From SHLJ01 sp041618535 (lineage in GTDB: Bacteria; Bacteroidota; Bacteroidia; Flavobacteriales; Flavobacteriaceae), in the NCBI GenBank assembly GCA_041618535.1, contig JBFKFP010000003.1, forward strand, positions 1 to 52,955: a stretch of DNA of 52,955 bases, read 5' to 3'. The notes beneath the pieces were generated by a model that made no database searches, was not told the DNA's origin, and was given only the letters and a program-made list of their open reading frames with translations. The first letter of the stretch is position 1, and the number at the start of each line of letters is the position of its first letter. The translations under genes and the position numbers were made by a program. Shown here piece by piece: positions 40,876 through 48,945 of this stretch.

Positions 40876-42185
40876 GGTTTTACGGTAACCTTTATTCTTT
40901 TTATTCTTCTTCTGTCAACAGACTCTATTGTAAAAACGATATTCTCGAACAATATTTTAGTTTGGACACGCGGAAAACTTTTAGAAATCTCAAGAATAAA
41001 CCCTGCCAGTGTTTCGGCTTCCCCTTTAACCTCTTCAAACCTCGACTCGTCATCCAGTTTGAGGATACGATAGAAATCCTTTAAAGTGGTCTTCCCTTCA
41101 AACACATAGTTATGATCATCCAATTGGGAATAAATAATGTCCTCGTCATCGAATTCATCACTTATATCGCCAACAATTTCCTCGATGATGTCCTCTAGGG
41201 AAACCACCCCTGATGTTCCACCGTACTCGTCTACAACTACAGCGAGATGAACTTTTTTCTCCTGGAACTCCACCATCAGGTCGTCCAATTTCTTGTTTTC
41301 TGGAACGAAGAAAGGATCGCGAATTAGTTCGAGCCAGTTGAATTCGGTTTTATCGAGATGAGGAAGAAGATCCTTCGCATAGAGGATACCTGAAACCTTA
41401 TCAACATTGTCTTCATAGACGGGTATCCTTGAGTATCCATGCTTGATCACCTCCTTGAGAACGTCAGGGAAGGCCATATTGCTTTCAAGGGCGAAAATAT
41501 CGATCCGCGGCCTCATAACCTGCTTGGTGTCTGTATTTCCAAAGGAAACGATACCCTTTAAGATCTTTTGTTCCTGTTTGGTGGTATCCTCTTCACTGGT
41601 CAGTTCCAGGGCCTGTGACAGGTGATCGACGCTGAGATTGGATTTCTGCCGGCCAAATTTATCATTCAGGAATTTTGTGGCGCCTTGCATGGGCCTGCTC
41701 AGGGGCGTAAAAAGAACATCCATAACCCTTAACGGATAGGCCATGAATTTTGCAAACTTGACATTATTCCTGCTTGCATAAACCTTCGGAAGGATCTCAC
41801 CAAATAAAAGTATTAAGAAGGTAACAATGATAACCTCCACCAGAAACTGAAACACCGGGGTACTGAATGTTCCGAAGATAAATCCACTCAGGTAAGCGAA
41901 TAGCAATACGATCGCGATATTGATAAAGTTGTTGGCCACCAGGATGGTCGCTAACAGCTTTTGGGGATGGTCAAGCAGCTGGGAAACAATCTCGAATTGT
42001 CTCGATTTGGCGTTCAATTCATTATCGATCTCAGTTCTTGACAAGGAAAACAAAGCGACTTCGGCTCCTGAAACCAATGCAGAGCAGATCAGCAAAAGAA
42101 AAAACAGCAGAATTCCTACTACGGTTGAAAATTCGATATTCTCTGCTAACAAAAGCAGACTGGGAGGATCAGGATCCAATGGCAT
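40872..42185 (-). CDS. gldE: Gliding motility-associated protein GldE (CNNM/CBS/CorC-type)
   Basis: A 437-residue membrane protein of the TlyC/CorC hemolysin-like family. A DUF21 membrane region covers about residues 10-195, with ALVSGAEVALFSLSRTEI and GEILPKVYASRNN. Two CBS domains follow at about 215-335 (VMRPRIDIFALE, VVVDEYGGTSGVVSLEDI). A CorC-type C-terminal domain (about 345-432) comes last. In Flavobacterium it is named GldE for its effect on motility. Its biochemical role may be ion related. Its gene overlaps gldD. Confidence 0.93.
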   Translation of the reverse strand: MPLDPDPPSLLLLAENIEFSTVVGILLFFLLLICSALVSGAEVALFSLSRTEIDNELNAKSRQFEIVSQLLDHPQKLLATILVANNFINIAIVLLFAYLSGFIFGTFSTPVFQFLVEVIIVTFLILLFGEILPKVYASRNNVKFAKFMAYPLRVMDVLFTPLSRPMQGATKFLNDKFGRQKSNLSVDHLSQALELTSEEDTTKQEQKILKGIVSFGNTDTKQVMRPRIDIFALESNMAFPDVLKEVIKHGYSRIPVYEDNVDKVSGILYAKDLLPHLDKTEFNWLELIRDPFFVPENKKLDDLMVEFQEKKVHLAVVVDEYGGTSGVVSLEDIIEEIVGDISDEFDDEDIIYSQLDDHNYVFEGKTTLKDFYRILKLDDESRFEEVKGEAETLAGFILEISKSFPRVQTKILFENIVFTIESVDRRRIKRIKVTVKP

Positions 42186-42202
42186 TCAATTTGGTTAGAC
42201 TT

Positions 42203-42649
42203 CTAAAATGGAAGATCGTCTTCATCCGGCTCAACCATGGGGTTGCCTACCGGTTTAGGTGGTGATTGCACCTTCTGTATATTTGAAGGCGCATCGGGCT
42301 CTTGCTGCTCGTCGCGGCTTGTTAAAAACGTGAAATCGGTACAATGTATTTCGGTTGTGAAACGGTCGTTTCCTGAATCATCCTGCCATTTCCTTGTTTT
42401 AATTCGACCCTCGATATATACACGGTCACCTTTTTTCAGGTATTTTTCACAGATTTCGGCCGCCTTGTTTCGAACCACTATATTATGCCATTCCGTATTC
42501 GTGATACGCTCGTTTGTTTGCTTATTGGTATAGGTCTCATTCGTTGCAAGGGGAAAACGTCCCACACAATTCCTGTCATCGAAATAATGAAGTTTAACCT
42601 CATCGCCTAAATGGCCTATCAGCATTACTTTATTTAGTGTTCCAGACAT
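42203..42649 (-). CDS. ssb: Single-stranded DNA-binding protein
   Basis: A 148-residue SSB. The OB fold covers about residues 3-110, with LNKVMLIGHLGDEVKLHYF, TEWHNIVVRNKAAEICEKYL, and GRIKTRKWQDDSGN. A disordered linker follows and the C-terminal tip DEDDLPF, which recruits replication and repair partners. It lies between mutY and gldE, all on the same strand. The tip is nearly identical to that of the DUF3127 protein at 20.7 kb. Confidence 0.96.
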   Translation of the reverse strand: MSGTLNKVMLIGHLGDEVKLHYFDDRNCVGRFPLATNETYTNKQTNERITNTEWHNIVVRNKAAEICEKYLKKGDRVYIEGRIKTRKWQDDSGNDRFTTEIHCTDFTFLTSRDEQQEPDAPSNIQKVQSPPKPVGNPMVEPDEDDLPF

Positions 42650-42710
42650 CTTCTATCAAAAAATTAAGTTCAGTTTTTATGTTCATTAAAATTAGTAAAA
42701 ATACCGGAGA

Positions 42711-43766
42711 TTATTCTATTAATCCATATTCCTCCATAAAGTCCTGGATCAGCACCGGTACCGGATATGATTCCAGTGAGTATGGCTCTATCCCCCTGTC
42801 CAGTATTGAATCGGTCTCCACGATCCAGAATTTGGCATGTATATGCTGATGCGAGAGTTTATGCACTATATCTTTTGGATTGTAGAGTGTTGTATTGAAA
42901 TTGGAAACATCGGTAATTTTAATTATATCATCTTCGGGCAGATCAGCACTCTTTTCAATTGGCCTGTCTGACTCGATTAAGGGAAATTCATATAAATTTT
43001 GCCAAATATCCGGTTTATCACGCCTCGATAGCAGTACTTTCCGGTTCTGAACAGATCTTACTACGATGTAATTAAAGTATCTGTTCCTAATCTTTTGTCT
43101 TTTGGTCTTAACAGGTAATATATTCACCATGCCAAGTTTTCTTGATTTACAATCCCGTTCAAAAACGCAAACCTCACAATCAGGAGACTTTGGCCGGCAT
43201 TGCCTTGCTCCGAACTCCATAACTGCCTGGTTAAAGTTACCCGTATCCGACCCGGGAAGCATTTCCTGGGCAAGAGACTTGAATTCTTTTTTCGCACCAG
43301 CTGAATTGATCGGTGTTTTTATTCCGAAGAACCTGGAGTAAAATCGGTAAACATTCCCGTCAACTACCGCCGTTGGTGCATCATAACAAATAGACGCGAT
43401 AGCACTTGCGGTATAATCCCCGACTCCGGGAAGTTTCAATAATTCCGTATAGGAATCTGGAAATTCACCATGATATTTTCCACAGACTAATTTTGCCGTT
43501 TTATGCAGGTTCCTGGCCCGGGAATAATAACCCAGACCCTGCCAGAGTTTAAGGACTTCATCCTCGCTTGCACGGGCCAGATCCCATACTGTTGGAAAAG
43601 TTTCAGCAAATGAAAGATAATACGGAAGCCCCTGCCTGACCTGTGTCTGTTGAAGGATGATCTCTGAAAGCCAGATAAAATAGGGCTCTCTTGTCTCTCT
43701 CCAAGGAAGCTCTCTCTTATTGACTGAATACCAATCGATTAACTTTTTTTGAAAATTTAATTTCAT
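42711..43766 (-). CDS. mutY: A/G-specific adenine glycosylase
   Basis: Removes adenine mispaired with 8-oxoguanine. 351 residues: the catalytic Glu region IWLSEIILQQTQVRQGLPYY, the HhH-GPD GVGDYTASAIASIC with downstream AVVDGNVYRF, and the [4Fe-4S] loop C-x6-C-x2-C-x5-C (CRPKSPDCEVC ... RDC). A NUDIX-like C-terminal domain for oxoG recognition follows. A -7 box only 13 nt upstream predicts a very short leader. It heads the mutY-ssb-gldE-gldD run. Confidence 0.96.
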   Translation of the reverse strand: MKLNFQKKLIDWYSVNKRELPWRETREPYFIWLSEIILQQTQVRQGLPYYLSFAETFPTVWDLARASEDEVLKLWQGLGYYSRARNLHKTAKLVCGKYHGEFPDSYTELLKLPGVGDYTASAIASICYDAPTAVVDGNVYRFYSRFFGIKTPINSAGAKKEFKSLAQEMLPGSDTGNFNQAVMEFGARQCRPKSPDCEVCVFERDCKSRKLGMVNILPVKTKRQKIRNRYFNYIVVRSVQNRKVLLSRRDKPDIWQNLYEFPLIESDRPIEKSADLPEDDIIKITDVSNFNTTLYNPKDIVHKLSHQHIHAKFWIVETDSILDRGIEPYSLESYPVPVLIQDFMEEYGLIE

Positions 43767-43779
43767 TTTGGATAAAGCG

Positions 43780-43787
43780 CAAAAATA
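43780..43787 (-). promoter_or_regulatory. -7 promoter box for the mutY-ssb-gldE-gldD run
   Basis: The minus strand reads TATTTTTG, a perfect TAnnTTTG match, 13 nt before the mutY ATG. The mRNA would be nearly leaderless. Confidence 0.6.
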
Positions 43788-43820
43788 CGGGATAATCGCC
43801 TGAAATTTTAGTGTTTAACG

Positions 43821-43853
43821 TTTGAAATATTGAAATTAAAAGCATTATATTTG
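43821..43853 (+). promoter_or_regulatory. Promoter of the HU gene
   Basis: A -33-like TTTG at 43821-43824 and a perfect -7 box TATATTTG at 43846-43853, 41 nt before the ATG. Confidence 0.65.
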
Positions 43854-43894
43854 CATCCCTTACAATTAGTAGAATAACCCTAAAAACAATTACA

Positions 43895-44185
43895 ATGACT
43901 AAGGCCGATCTAGTAGCGATTATCTCTGAAAAACTCGGAATGGAAAAAGGCGATGTTCAAGCCACTGTAGAATCCTTCATGAATGAAGTAAAGAATTCCC
44001 TTGAAAGTGGGGATAACGTTTATCTAAGAGGATTTGGAAGCTTCATCATCAAAAAAAGGGCCGAGAAGACCGGAAGAAATATTTCGAAAAACACAACCAT
44101 CAAGATTCCAGCTCATAACATACCCGCATTCAAACCTGCAAAGGTGTTTGTTGAAGGTGTCAAGTCGAATGTTGAGGTAAAATAA
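43895..44185 (+). CDS. HU/IHF family DNA-binding protein
   Basis: A 96-residue nucleoid protein that bends DNA as a dimer. The start MTKADLVAIISEKLGMEKGD, the arm region LRGFGSFIIKKRAEKTGRNI and IPAHNIPAFKPAKVFVE match the HU/IHF-alpha-like family. It is preceded by a strong promoter and followed 29 bp later by a 29-codon basic gene, probably on the same transcript. Confidence 0.95.
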   Translation: MTKADLVAIISEKLGMEKGDVQATVESFMNEVKNSLESGDNVYLRGFGSFIIKKRAEKTGRNISKNTTIKIPAHNIPAFKPAKVFVEGVKSNVEVK

Positions 44186-44214
44186 TAAGAACATCATTCT
44201 AAAAGACAGCATTT

Positions 44215-44304
44215 ATGCCAAGTGGTAAAAAAAGAAAAAGGCACAAGGTAGCAACGCATAAGCGTAAAAAAAGAAGGCGGGCAAATCGTCATAAGAAAAA
44301 ATAA
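44215..44304 (+). CDS. 29-residue highly basic protein (ribosome-associated type)
   Basis: A tiny ATG-to-TAA frame encoding MPSGKKRKRHKVATHKRKKR plus nine more residues ending RHKKK. About two thirds of the residues are Lys, Arg or His. I recall near-identical short proteins at the same place (between HU and the RNase E/G gene) in many Bacteroidota, which argues for a real gene. The composition is that of a small ribosomal protein. A Bacteroidota-specific one (bL38) has been described from Flavobacterium, and I cannot verify whether this is it. It ends at a perfect terminator. Confidence 0.8.
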   Translation: MPSGKKRKRHKVATHKRKKRRRANRHKKK

Positions 44305-44310
44305 ACCCTG

Positions 44311-44337
44311 AAAAGTAGTTTGAACAAACTACTTTTT
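44311..44337 (+). terminator. Terminator after the HU/29-residue unit
   Basis: 12-bp stem AAAAGTAGTTTG / CAAACTACTTTT (44311-44322 with 44325-44336) followed by T. Confidence 0.8.
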
Positions 44338-44473
44338 CATTATAAATCGTTCTTTGAAAACAAATTCTTGACCGGGAAGACAACTTCTCCAGGAATTTTT
44401 CGGATTAAAATCCTGTGAAAATGTATAATCCATCTGTTCCATATCCCTCTTGGAATGGATTAAAATTAACTAT

Positions 44474-46021
44474 ATGAACAATGAATTGATCGTAAGGTCT
44501 GGTTCTGATAACGTTGATTTTGCCTTATTGAAAGATGGAAAACTAATCGAATTACAAAGGGATAAAGATGACAGCAAATTTGCTGTTGGTGATATTTTTA
44601 TCGCTAAAATCAAAAAAACGGTTCCCGGTCTGAATGCAGCCTTCGTTAATGTGGGCTACGAGAAAGACGCCTTTCTCCACTATCATGACCTGGGTCCGAA
44701 ATTAACCACCCTATTGAAATTCGTTAAACGTGTAAGCGCAGGTAGATTAAGAGATTTCTCTTTAAAAAATTTCCCATTTGAAAAAGATATTGATAAGGAC
44801 GGTGGTGTTAACCAGGTCCTAAAATCAAATCAATCAATTCTTGTGCAGGTCGTAAAAGAACCCATCTCTACCAAAGGGCCGAGAATCAGTTCCGAAATAT
44901 CAATTGCGGGACGATATCTCGTCTTAGTACCTTTCTCAGACCGGATTTCTATTTCTCAGAAAATTGAATCCAGAGATGAGAAAAACAGACTTAAGAGACT
45001 GGTAAAAAGTATAACACCAAAAGGTTTTGGTGTAATCATACGAACTGTAGCAGAAGGCAAAAAAGTAGCAGAACTAGACAAAGACTTACAGAACTTGTAC
45101 AACCGTTGGGTTGCCATGTGTAAGAAGCTACACCGAGCGTCTTATCCGAGTAAAGTATTGAGTGAAATGAATAAAGCCTCATCCATTTTAAGGGATGTAT
45201 TTAATGATTCATTCACTGCCATACATGTTGACGATGAGTCGCTTTATTTTCAAATTAAAGATTACTTGCAAGAAATTGCACCGAAGAAAGAATCAATTGT
45301 AAAGCTGTATCAATCGAAGATTCCTATTTTTGAAAAATACGGGATTGAACGACAGATAAAATCCTTGTTCGGGAAGACGGTATCCACTGCAAAAGGAGCC
45401 TATTTGGTTATTGAACATACCGAAGCTCTTCATGTTATAGATGTAAATAGCGGAAACCGTTCCAACAAGGCCAAAACCCAGGAAGAAACTGCTCTTGAAG
45501 TCAATTTGATAGCCGCCTCGGAAATCGCACGTCAGTTGCGGTTGAGGGATATGGGTGGCATAATCGTTATCGACTTCATAGATATGGTTAGGGCCGATAA
45601 CCGAAGAACCCTCTTCAATCATTTCAAGGAAGAAATGAAAGAGGACAGGGCCAAACACAAGATATTACCTCCCAGCAAGTTTGGGTTGATTCAGATGACC
45701 AGACAAAGGGTCAGGCCCGAAATGGCCATTAAAACCAGGGAAGAAATTCCAACAGGTTTGAATGGCAGTGAAGTGGAAGCCCCTATAGTGTTGATCGAAA
45801 AGATTAAAGACGAACTGGATCAGATTTACAAAAAAGGCTATACCAAGGTGACGCTAAACATTCACCCTTTTATAGCTGCCTTTTTAACGAAAGGTTTTCC
45901 ATCAGTACGTTCAAAATGGTATTTTGAACACAAAAAATGGTTGAAAATTTTACCTAGAGACGCTTACACGTACCTGGAATACCGCTTTAAGGATAAAGAC
46001 GGTAACACCATAACTATTTAA
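44474..46021 (+). CDS. rng: RNase E/G family endoribonuclease
   Basis: A single-strand-specific endoribonuclease for rRNA/mRNA processing. 515 residues from ATG 44474. An S1 domain covers about residues 35-130 (FAVGDIFIAKIKKTVPGLNA and NVGYEKDAFLHY). The catalytic metal ligands are in IDVNSGNR and IDFIDM, followed by LIQMTRQRVRPEM. The Zn-link cysteines (C-P-x-C) that follow this helix in E. coli RNase E are absent, replaced by TGLNGSEVE. There is no RNase E-type scaffold tail. It ends at a strong terminator. The gene may be preceded by a weak leader (44338-44473) in which I see no strong element. Confidence 0.93.
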   Translation: MNNELIVRSGSDNVDFALLKDGKLIELQRDKDDSKFAVGDIFIAKIKKTVPGLNAAFVNVGYEKDAFLHYHDLGPKLTTLLKFVKRVSAGRLRDFSLKNFPFEKDIDKDGGVNQVLKSNQSILVQVVKEPISTKGPRISSEISIAGRYLVLVPFSDRISISQKIESRDEKNRLKRLVKSITPKGFGVIIRTVAEGKKVAELDKDLQNLYNRWVAMCKKLHRASYPSKVLSEMNKASSILRDVFNDSFTAIHVDDESLYFQIKDYLQEIAPKKESIVKLYQSKIPIFEKYGIERQIKSLFGKTVSTAKGAYLVIEHTEALHVIDVNSGNRSNKAKTQEETALEVNLIAASEIARQLRLRDMGGIIVIDFIDMVRADNRRTLFNHFKEEMKEDRAKHKILPPSKFGLIQMTRQRVRPEMAIKTREEIPTGLNGSEVEAPIVLIEKIKDELDQIYKKGYTKVTLNIHPFIAAFLTKGFPSVRSKWYFEHKKWLKILPRDAYTYLEYRFKDKDGNTITI

Positions 46022-46055
46022 AAAGCCTTGCTCGGATGAGCAAGGCTTTTTTTTT
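46021..46055. terminator. Terminator after the RNase E/G gene (bidirectional)
   Basis: 13-bp stem AAAAGCCTTGCTC / GAGCAAGGCTTTT, loop GGAT, then a long T-run. It is placed between convergent genes. Confidence 0.88.
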
Positions 46056-46058
46056 GGA

Positions 46059-47099
46059 TCAAGGCGCCGGATTAGGAATAGCGCTGTGAATCTTATTGAT
46101 CTCGTTTATGATCTCCCTGTCCAGGGAAATTTTTATGCTTTCTATATTTTCCTTTAACTGCTCGAGGTTGGTGGCACCTATTATGTTACTGGTCACAAAT
46201 GGTTGCTGCGTAACAAAAGCGAGCGACATCTGAGCTAAGCTCAAATTATGGGATTTGGCAAGGTTTAAATATCGTTTTGTGGCTTCGGTAGATTCAGCCC
46301 CACTGTATCTTGAAAATCTCGGAAAAAGACTAAGTCGAGAGTTGACCGACTGCCTTCCCTCGATATACTTGCCCGACAATACCCCGAAAGCCATGGGAGA
46401 ATAGGCCAAAAGACCAATTCCTTCCCTGACTGAAATCTCAGCCAGGTCACCTTCAAATGTCCTATTAAGCATGGAATAAGCATTTTGAATGGTGATCATT
46501 CTGGGCAGATCATTGTGTTTGGCTTCCTCAAGATAGCGCATGGTTCCCCAGGCTTTCTCATTAGATAATCCAACATGCCTTATCTTTCCCGCTCTGATAA
46601 CATCATTCAGGCTTTCAAGTACAGTTCTGAAGTTATCTGTCCAAGGGTCTTTTTCATTATGAACATAGTCACGAACACCAAATGTATTGGTCTGTCGCTC
46701 GGGCCAGTGAAGTTGAAAAAGATCGATATAATCGGTTTGCAGTCGCTTCAATTCCTTGTTAACGGCATCGATGATGGACCCTTTGCTGAATCCTGTTGTC
46801 CTTATATGAGCCGTATAATCACCAGGGCCGGCAATTTTGGAAGCCAGCACAACACTATTCCTGTTACCTCTTTTCTTAAGCCAGGTCCCAATTATCTCGC
46901 TGGTCCGCCCTTGGGTTTCTGCCGTGGCAGGAACAGGATATAACTCTGCAGTATCGATAAAATTAATGCCTTGATCAACAGCGTGATCAAGCTGCGCATG
47001 CCCTTCCGCCTCGGTATTCTGATTTCCCCAGGTCATTGAGCCCAGGCAAATCTTACTAACCTTGATATCGGTGTGAGGAAGATGGGTGTACTTCATCAA
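46059..47099 (-). CDS. Aldo/keto reductase (Tas-like)
   Basis: An NADPH-dependent TIM-barrel oxidoreductase of 346 residues, the same length as E. coli Tas. It has GINFIDTAELYPVPA (catalytic Asp/Tyr), the conserved Lys in LASKIAGPGDY, the His in LFQLHWPERQTN, and GLLAYSPMAFGVLSGKY. Its physiological substrate is unknown. It overlaps the OmpA lipoprotein gene by four bases, an unexpected functional pair that may simply reflect compaction. Confidence 0.92.
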   Translation of the reverse strand: MMKYTHLPHTDIKVSKICLGSMTWGNQNTEAEGHAQLDHAVDQGINFIDTAELYPVPATAETQGRTSEIIGTWLKKRGNRNSVVLASKIAGPGDYTAHIRTTGFSKGSIIDAVNKELKRLQTDYIDLFQLHWPERQTNTFGVRDYVHNEKDPWTDNFRTVLESLNDVIRAGKIRHVGLSNEKAWGTMRYLEEAKHNDLPRMITIQNAYSMLNRTFEGDLAEISVREGIGLLAYSPMAFGVLSGKYIEGRQSVNSRLSLFPRFSRYSGAESTEATKRYLNLAKSHNLSLAQMSLAFVTQQPFVTSNIIGATNLEQLKENIESIKISLDREIINEINKIHSAIPNPAP

Positions 47100-48052
47100 A
47101 TCTCGTTTAGAAGTTTGGTGATTTCATCCAGCTTGGGAGTAAGAATGACTTCTATCCTGCGGTTTTTGGCGCGTCCTTCAGGGTTATCATTCGATGCAAC
47201 AGGAGCATGCTCGCCCCTGCCTGCCGCAGTAAGATTCCCAGGATCAATATCCGTGTTCTCCCTCAGGATGTTGACAATGGCGGTCGCCCTTTTTGTGGAC
47301 AAATCCCAATTACCTCTTACCTGGCCGGAACCGGCATAGGGCACATTATCTGTATGCCCCTCAATCAGTACGCTGATATCCGGGTTTTGAGCCAATACAG
47401 TACCCAACTGCTGTACAGCCTTCCTGCCCGATTCACCCACAGCCCAACTGCCCGAACCAAATAATAATTTGTTCTCCATTGACACATAAACTTTTCCATC
47501 CCTTTGTTCTATGGTCAGACCCTTCCCCTCAAAATCGGTCAAGGCTCGCGAGATGGCATCCTTAAGATTTCTCATTGCTGCATCTTTAGAGGCAATAAGA
47601 TTTTCAAGCTCCGCAACCCGATCAGAACGCTGCTGAAGTTCCCTTTGCATTTTCTGGAGCCTGGAATTCTCCTCCGCCAGGGCAAGCTCCTTGGCTTCAA
47701 GCTGCGCGAGTAATTCCCTGTTTTTCTTATTGTTCTCGGCCAGGGCGGCACTGCTATTTGATTCCAGGGCATCATATGAATTCCTGAGATTATCGTAATT
47801 GGATTGTAAGGCCCCCAGTTCGCTTTGTAACCTGTCTCTCCTTGAAGAGGCCTCCTCATAATCTTTATTCAACTGCGCCAAATCTGAATTCGCTTTGTTC
47901 AATTCCGACTGGAGCTTCTCATTATCGGAACTCAGTTGCCTGTTCTCGCGTTTAAGGTTAGCATATTTATTCTCCAGGTCTTTGTAAACTTTAGGTGAAA
48001 CACATGACAGCAGCATAACCGCCGACAACAGAACTATTGCATATTTATTCAT
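47096..48052 (-). CDS. OmpA-family lipoprotein with coiled coil
   Basis: A 318-residue envelope protein. The signal peptide ends in lipobox MLLSC (about Cys17). A long heptad coiled coil covers about residues 25-165 (LENKYANLKRENRQLSSDN ... ELQQRSDRVAELENLI). The OmpA C-terminal peptidoglycan-binding domain (about 190-305) has VLIEGHTDNVPYAGSGQVRG and the NRRIEV motif. It likely tethers the outer membrane to peptidoglycan. It lies just downstream of xth on the same strand. Confidence 0.94.
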   Translation of the reverse strand: MNKYAIVLLSAVMLLSCVSPKVYKDLENKYANLKRENRQLSSDNEKLQSELNKANSDLAQLNKDYEEASSRRDRLQSELGALQSNYDNLRNSYDALESNSSAALAENNKKNRELLAQLEAKELALAEENSRLQKMQRELQQRSDRVAELENLIASKDAAMRNLKDAISRALTDFEGKGLTIEQRDGKVYVSMENKLLFGSGSWAVGESGRKAVQQLGTVLAQNPDISVLIEGHTDNVPYAGSGQVRGNWDLSTKRATAIVNILRENTDIDPGNLTAAGRGEHAPVASNDNPEGRAKNRRIEVILTPKLDEITKLLNEI

Positions 48053-48063
48053 AAGTATCGTGA

Positions 48064-48825
48064 TTAATCAATTTCTAAAAGTATTGGGCAGTGGTCACTA
48101 TGGTATGCCTCGGTGAGGATGGCGGCACGTTTCAATCGGTTTTCCAGCGGATCTGATGCCATAGCATAATCTAAACGCCACCCCTTGTTATTGGCCCTGG
48201 CATTTGCCCTGTAACTCCACCAGCTGTAATTGTGAGGTTCATTATTAAAATACCTGAAACTGTCTATAAAGCCGCTATCGATAAAATTCCCGATCCATTC
48301 ACGCTCAACCGGCAGAAAACCGGAGACATTCTTGTTTCTGACCGGATCATGGATATCGATCGCTTTGTGACAGATATTGTAATCTCCACAGATGACGAGG
48401 TTAGGTTTGTCTTTTTTAAGTTTATCGACATAAGTCTGGAACATATCCATATATTCAAGTTTATGATCCAATCTTGCAATGTTAGTCCCTGACGGAACGT
48501 AAAGGCTCATTATAGATACATCTCCAAAATCTGCCCTAAGGTTCCTGCCTTCTATATCCATAGATTCGATCCCGGTGCCAAACTCAACATGATCGGGTTC
48601 GTTTTTAGCCAGAATGGCAACCCCGCTATATCCTTTTTTTTGAGCGCTGAACCAATAATGATGCCGATAACCGGCCTCGTCGAAAAGATCGAGATCTAAT
48701 TGTTCCCTAAGCGCCTTTATTTCCTGCAGGCAGATGACGTCGGGAGAGGCGCTGCTTAACCAATCGATAAATCCTTTATTTATGGCAGCTCTGATGCCAT
48801 TTACGTTATAAGAGATAATCTTCAT
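48064..48825 (-). CDS. xth: Exodeoxyribonuclease III
   Basis: An AP endonuclease and 3'-5' exonuclease for base-excision repair, the partner step to the Tag and MutY glycosylases encoded in this window. 253 residues with SYNVNGIRAAINKGF, the metal Glu in VICLQEIKALREQ, the catalytic VICGDYNICH, and the C-terminal YHSDHCPILLE. It starts a three-gene run on the minus strand with the OmpA lipoprotein and the aldo/keto reductase. Confidence 0.96.
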   Translation of the reverse strand: MKIISYNVNGIRAAINKGFIDWLSSASPDVICLQEIKALREQLDLDLFDEAGYRHHYWFSAQKKGYSGVAILAKNEPDHVEFGTGIESMDIEGRNLRADFGDVSIMSLYVPSGTNIARLDHKLEYMDMFQTYVDKLKKDKPNLVICGDYNICHKAIDIHDPVRNKNVSGFLPVEREWIGNFIDSGFIDSFRYFNNEPHNYSWWSYRANARANNKGWRLDYAMASDPLENRLKRAAILTEAYHSDHCPILLEID

Positions 48826-48945
48826 TAAGCCTTTTGGAATTTCAGCTAAAATAAATAATGCTGTACTTTTACACCATTATATTAGAACAGATTTAACGAA
48901 AACTATCAACAAAATATTTTGTTCTGTTTTCAGTTTATCTCATAG

